This document shows positions 60,097-64,000 of a stretch of DNA of 64,000 nucleotides, piece after piece. Source of the DNA: JAZKFT01 sp963845495 (GTDB taxonomy: Bacteria > Bacteroidota > Bacteroidia > Chitinophagales > Chitinophagaceae). The first letter of the stretch is position 1; every line of letters begins with the position of its first letter. The position numbers and the translations under genes are program-made. The DNA is taken from NCBI GenBank assembly GCA_963845495.1, contig CAWJTH010000079.1, positions 1-64,000 of the forward strand, read 5' to 3'. The notes below the pieces were generated by a model. That model was not told the DNA's origin. It made no database searches and worked only from the letters and a program-made list of their open reading frames with translations.

Positions 60097-60474
60097 ATGT
60101 TAAAACCGTCTAATCTAAAACCGACAGAAAGCGAACTGGAAATATTGCAGGTACTTTGGGAAAAAGAACCGACCACCGTACGGGACGTGCATGAAACGTT
60201 GGCCGCAATAAAAGATGCTGGCTACACTACCACACTAAAACTAATGCAAATAATGCACGAAAAAGGATTGGTAACCCGTGATGACAGCAGCAAAACCCAT
60301 ATTTATAGAAGCAACGTAAGCAAAGAAACAACACAACAACATTTGGTAGGAAAAATGATTACTAATTTGTTTGGCGGTTCGGCATCGCAAATGGTAATGC
60401 AAGCACTTGGCAATAAGAAGCCCTCACAAAAAGAACTGGAAGAAATCCAAAACTTGCTAAATAAATTAAAATAA
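60097..60474 (+). CDS. BlaI/MecI/CopY family repressor
   Basis: Dimeric winged-helix repressor of 125 residues: NLKPTESELEILQVLWEKEPTTVRDVHETLAA is the DNA-binding start, then YTTTLKLMQIMHEKGLVTRD with the recognition helix. The C-terminal QALGNKKPSQKELEEIQNLLNKLK forms the dimer helix. It is followed by an M56 peptidase gene; in this phylum such pairs replace the blaI-blaR1 system and often sit upstream of TonB receptors, as here. Confidence 0.93.
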   Translation: MLKPSNLKPTESELEILQVLWEKEPTTVRDVHETLAAIKDAGYTTTLKLMQIMHEKGLVTRDDSSKTHIYRSNVSKETTQQHLVGKMITNLFGGSASQMVMQALGNKKPSQKELEEIQNLLNKLK

Positions 60475-60616
60475 ATAACGTTTAGAGGCTTAGGGGTTTA
60501 GAAAGTTTAGGGTTAAGAAGAAAATAACGCTAAACTGTGTTTGCAGCGACAAAAAGCACTAAACTTATAAATCCTAAAACATCTAAATTTTTCAAAACTG
60601 CTAAACGATTTTGTTT
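60475..60616. repeat. Stuttered TTTAGGGG / CTAAAC repeat
   Basis: GTTTAGAGGCTTAGGGGTTTAG and AAGTTTAGGGTTAAG face CTAAACTTATAAATCCTAAA and CATCTAAATTTTTC. It fills the 142-base gap between the repressor and peptidase genes. Confidence 0.6.
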
Positions 60617-62626
60617 ATGTTTTTTTCATTGCAACAATCGGCTTTTTTACACGCCCTTGGCAGTGCCATTGGCAATAGTTTATGGCAACTAGCCGCTTTA
60701 TGGCTGGTTTTTGCTGCCGTTTCGGGAGTAACAAAAATGAACCCGGCCAACCGTTACCGTTTAGCCGTATTCTTTTCCACTACTGGTTTTTTGTGGTTTA
60801 TTGTTTCGTTTATAAGTAAATTTATAAACAATGTTGATTCATCAACAGACGCTTGGAATATTTACCAAGGCATTGACAATCCGATTGTTGCAACAGGTTT
60901 TTCATACAACATCAGCTTTATTTACCGTTCGTTATTGGCAAGTTTAACCAGCCTTTCGCCTTATATAAGTTGCGCTTATTTATTAGTATGGGCGTTATTG
61001 GCAACAAGGTTGGTGAATGGTTTTAGGCAAGTAAAGCAGTTTGGCACACAAGGATTGGGAAAAGTAAATATCGACTTGAAATTATTTGTACAAGAGCATG
61101 CCGCTTTGTTGCAAATACAAAAAAAAGTAAAAATATTTACTTCAGCTTATGTGCAAAGCCCACTTACTATCGGCTTTTTTAAACCACTGATATTATTGCC
61201 GGTTGCAAGTTTATCACACCTTTCTACCGATCAAGTGGAAGCCATTTTATTGCACGAATTGGCACATATTAAACGCCACGATTATTTGGTAAATATTTTT
61301 GTACAAGTGGCCGAAATCACGCTTTTCTTTAATCCGTTTATGCGTTTATTGCTCAAACAAATAAAACAAGAACGTGAAAATTGCTGCGATGATTATGTGC
61401 TACAATTTCAATATAACGCAGCAGATTATGCAAAAGCCTTGCTTGGCATTGCACAAAACCGTACGGCTACTTTATTGGCTATGGGTGCTAAAAACAATCA
61501 GTTTCAACTATTGAACCGGGTAAAAAGAATAGTTGCCCCACAACCACAAACCTTTAATTACCGTCAGCAATTATATATGTTGTGCCTAATTACCATTTTA
61601 GGATTGGGTATTACGATGATTGTTCCAAACTCATCAGCACAACCCAAAAAACAAAGCACTTCATCAAAAACAATTTTCAAAGAAAAAGAATCTATTGTAG
61701 CCCCGGTTGCAACAACTGAAAATACCAATCAACCTTTAAAACAACAACCCGCAGCTTTTGATGTTGTTAAAACAATGAATCATTTTGCCAGTTCAGTAGC
61801 CAAAATGGACGTTGATTCCATTGAAAATGATGCCGCGGAGATGGAAAGTCATGGAAAAGAAGTGGAACTGCATTATAAACAAATAGCAGAAAAGGCATTG
61901 AAGGATGCAAAACCGCAAATTGAAAGGGCAAATTTATTCGCCAAAAAATTTGCTGAAAAAATGGCTTGCCCAGAGAACCAGCAATTATTGAAAGATGGGG
62001 ATATAGACGCCTATATTTCGACTGTTTATGATAATGCAAATGAAATTACAAAACAAGTTTCATTTCAAACAAATGCTTTGCCACGCCCAACTGTAAGGCC
62101 GGTAGCGCCACTGGCACCTACGCCAAATGTAAAAATTAAAATAATGAGGCAAATGCCAGCAGAAAGAAAGGCATTGCTCACTAAAGAAGGATTGGAAGAT
62201 GAACAAGCAGGTATGAAAAAAACAATGGACAGTTTGCGCTCGGCAATGGCTGAATTGGGCAATGCCAAGTGCCAAGAAGCAATAAACAAAATGCAAGCCA
62301 CGTTGGCGGCTATTCAAAACAAAGAAAATTGGGATATTGCATTTAACGAAAGCCAAGATCTTAAAACCACTAGCCACATAACCACAATTTATACTACCAA
62401 ATTGGGCAAAATGATAAAAAAGATGGTTAATAATATTACCGCAGATATAGATATTGATGGTGATGACCTCAATAATATTAAAATAGAACTAAAAAACGAA
62501 ATGGACAAACTACAGTCCGACAAAATCAATTTCCAATTTATAGACAAACATCAAGAACGGTCTCACCATAAAAGCGGGGCTGTGAATACCGTTACTATTG
62601 CCGATGGCAACGAAGAAGACATTTAA
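60617..62626 (+). CDS. M56 family metallopeptidase, BlaR1-like
   Basis: Integral-membrane zinc peptidase of 669 residues. Four membrane segments (about 15-35, 40-58, 90-115, 305-325) surround the catalytic HELAHIKRHDY near residue 213 with the further ligand in ENCCDDYVLQ. The long C-terminal periplasmic part (from 330) is Lys/Glu/Met-rich and helical, without a beta-lactam-binding domain. It should cleave the neighbouring BlaI-type repressor on signalling; the signal is unknown. The start is the ATG at 60617. Confidence 0.9.
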   Translation: MFFSLQQSAFLHALGSAIGNSLWQLAALWLVFAAVSGVTKMNPANRYRLAVFFSTTGFLWFIVSFISKFINNVDSSTDAWNIYQGIDNPIVATGFSYNISFIYRSLLASLTSLSPYISCAYLLVWALLATRLVNGFRQVKQFGTQGLGKVNIDLKLFVQEHAALLQIQKKVKIFTSAYVQSPLTIGFFKPLILLPVASLSHLSTDQVEAILLHELAHIKRHDYLVNIFVQVAEITLFFNPFMRLLLKQIKQERENCCDDYVLQFQYNAADYAKALLGIAQNRTATLLAMGAKNNQFQLLNRVKRIVAPQPQTFNYRQQLYMLCLITILGLGITMIVPNSSAQPKKQSTSSKTIFKEKESIVAPVATTENTNQPLKQQPAAFDVVKTMNHFASSVAKMDVDSIENDAAEMESHGKEVELHYKQIAEKALKDAKPQIERANLFAKKFAEKMACPENQQLLKDGDIDAYISTVYDNANEITKQVSFQTNALPRPTVRPVAPLAPTPNVKIKIMRQMPAERKALLTKEGLEDEQAGMKKTMDSLRSAMAELGNAKCQEAINKMQATLAAIQNKENWDIAFNESQDLKTTSHITTIYTTKLGKMIKKMVNNITADIDIDGDDLNNIKIELKNEMDKLQSDKINFQFIDKHQERSHHKSGAVNTVTIADGNEEDI

Positions 62627-62651
62627 CACCCCCTTTAACTCGATGTAAATT

Positions 62652-62679
62652 AAAAGTAAGCCTTGTGCTTACTTTTTTT
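62652..62679 (+). terminator. Terminator after the M56 peptidase
   Basis: AAAGTAAGC / GCTTACTTT stem with CTTGT loop and T-run, 26 bases after the stop. Confidence 0.85.
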
Positions 62680-62876
62680 GTTTTACAATTTTTTCTAAAG
62701 AGTTTTTATTTATCGATAATAAATCAAATTCAGCTAATTATATATTTAAAATACAAAAATTTTTATATTTCTGGGTTGTTTTCTGCAAAAAAAACATTTT
62801 TGGTAACAATAAATTAATAAACAGTCGTACATTAGCAAAACTTTATACCAAAACTTTGCAAAAATTTTAAAAACTT

Positions 62877-64000
62877 ATGAGAAAAGCACTATTACGTGTG
62901 GTGGCAGTCTTTGCCATCTTGCTTAGTTACATTTCTATATTTGCCCAGGAAACGACATCCGAAATGGCAGGGAATGTAAGCGACGGCAAAACTCCATTAT
63001 CTGGAGCAACAATTACGGCTTTACATACGCCTACCGGTACAAAATATACCACCTCTGCACGGAAAGATGGTCGCTTTAACTTGCCGGGTTTAAGGGTAGG
63101 TGGTCCTTACACCATTACGGTAAGCAGTGTTGGTTTCAAAAGTGAAATACAGGAAGGCATCAACTTATCACTAGGTCAAGTATATACTTTTAATTATGTG
63201 CTAAAAACTTCGACGCAAGAACTAACTTCCGTAGTAGTAACAGGTACACGCCAAAGCAGCGTGTTTAACAGCGGCCATACCGGTAGCCAAGAAGTTATCA
63301 GCAATGCACAGATTAACCGTTTGCCAACCATTAACCGTTCTATTCAAGATTTTACAAAGTTGGAACCAACTTCTAATGGCCAGAATTTTGGTGGCCGCAG
63401 CAGCCAGTATAATAATATTACGGTAGATGGTGCCAACTTTAATAACGGCTTTGGTCTTTCTTCAACTTTGGGTGGCCAAACAGGTGCACAGCCAATCAGT
63501 TTGGACGCGATCGACCAGATACAAGTAAACGTATCTCCTTATGATGTACGCCAAGGTGGTTTTACGGGTGCAGGTGTAAACGCTATTACAAAAAGCGGTA
63601 CCAATCAACTAAAAGGTGACATTTACACTTATGTAAAAGGACCTGGAACACAAGGTTATAAGGCAGAAGATGTAACTATTTTAAAATCTCCATTCAGTTA
63701 CTACACAAGAGGCGGGTCTCTTGGGGGCGCTATTATTAAAAACAAGCTTTTCTTTTTTGTAAACTACGAAAAAGTAAAACAAACTGCGCCAGCGTATAGC
63801 GCTGTTGCAAGCGGCGGCCCAAGCGGATTGAGCGCTAGCGCCGGCTCGGTTTCCCAAGCAAATTTTGATACATTGACTGCCTTGGCCAACTTTTTAAAAA
63901 CTACTAGCAAAGCTGGAAATTATGATCCAGGTGCTTTCCAAGGTTATTCTTTCGCATCGCAAAGCACAAAAATTACTGCACGTATTGACTGGAACATTAC
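62877..64000 (+). CDS. TonB-dependent receptor (partial, Oar-like)
   Basis: Outer-membrane receptor whose 3' end is outside the window; 374 codons are visible. Signal MRKALLRVVAVFAILLSYIS...FAQ, then a CarboxypepD-regulatory domain (MAGNVSDGKTPLSGATITAL), a VVVTGTRQ TonB-box-like segment and the plug with YNNITVDGANFNNGFG and GGFTGAGVNAITKSGTNQLKGDIY. The Oar-like style fits receptors for proteins or peptides. It follows the BlaI/M56 pair. Confidence 0.93.
   Translation, partial: MRKALLRVVAVFAILLSYISIFAQETTSEMAGNVSDGKTPLSGATITALHTPTGTKYTTSARKDGRFNLPGLRVGGPYTITVSSVGFKSEIQEGINLSLGQVYTFNYVLKTSTQELTSVVVTGTRQSSVFNSGHTGSQEVISNAQINRLPTINRSIQDFTKLEPTSNGQNFGGRSSQYNNITVDGANFNNGFGLSSTLGGQTGAQPISLDAIDQIQVNVSPYDVRQGGFTGAGVNAITKSGTNQLKGDIYTYVKGPGTQGYKAEDVTILKSPFSYYTRGGSLGGAIIKNKLFFFVNYEKVKQTAPAYSAVASGGPSGLSASAGSVSQANFDTLTALANFLKTTSKAGNYDPGAFQGYSFASQSTKITARIDWNI

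Overview
The window is chromosomal DNA of a Bacteroidota bacterium, most likely from the Chitinophagaceae or a close relative. It is AT-rich and densely coding. The supporting signs are TonB-dependent receptors with CarboxypepD-regulatory domains, DUF3127, GIN-domain, DUF4412, DUF1573 and DUF6934-like proteins, a LytTR two-component pair, BlaI/M56 regulation, GH3 and GH31 glycosidases, and several promoters with the Bacteroidota -7 box TAnnTTTG. Housekeeping genes (dnaA, groESL, nusB, yajC, coaE, miaA, cca, rpe, ppa, trmD, rpsT, odhB) show it is not a plasmid or prophage. I saw no rRNA, tRNA, CRISPR array or transposase.

Layout. 0.2-1.4 kb: two small membrane proteins including a HupE/UreJ-type one. 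1.4-10.2 kb: dnaA (minus), DUF3127, a COG2509 flavoprotein, a Uma2-type protein, a Fic remnant, cca, a pRiA4b ORF-3-like protein, miaA and a RelE/ParE-type toxin-antitoxin pair. 10.2-13.6 kb: a GIN-domain protein and groES-groEL (minus). 14-17 kb: nusB, DUF1573, yajC, coaE. 17-23 kb: MOSC protein, TrpD2-like protein, NrtR-type Nudix regulator and a secreted GH3 glucosidase with a conspicuous operator-like palindrome. 23.5-36.5 kb: TPR lipoprotein, rpe, a DUF6934-like/small-ORF pair, TonB receptor, phoH, papain-like lipoprotein, DUF4878-like lipoproteins, ppa and a catalytic-only acyl-CoA mutase. 36.5-49.8 kb, mostly minus: trmD, S4 protein, WYL regulator, NOL1/NOP2/sun methyltransferase, odhB, a cluster of lipoproteins and DUF4412 proteins, PA14 protein, TPR histidine kinase and LytTR regulator. 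49.9-58.5 kb: rpsT, then a sugar-use group (GH31, aldo/keto reductase, galK, secreted galM, HAD phosphatase, PfkB kinase). 58.5-64 kb: a frameshifted secreted protein, AguB-like amidase, blaI-like repressor with an M56 peptidase, and a TonB receptor cut by the window end.

How it works together. The 50.5-58.5 kb genes fit uptake and use of alpha-galactosides/glucosides: periplasmic release by GH31, anomer conversion by GalM, phosphorylation by GalK and PfkB-type kinases. The GH3 enzyme and the Nudix-type regulator may form a second regulated sugar unit. The LytTR pair and the BlaI/M56 pair are two separate signalling modules.

The most unusual feature is the intergenic DNA. Nearly every gap carries a palindrome built from stuttered short words (for example GGATAATT, AATTCCAA, TAGTTGG, GTCAGTG, CCAACCGCCA). 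They come in several families. One family, built on CCAACCGCCA / TGGCGGATGG, also sits in frame inside three unrelated enzymes (flavoprotein, acyl-CoA mutase, 2-oxoglutarate dehydrogenase E2). These repeats look like the products of an active copying or template-switching process and are the main lead of this window.
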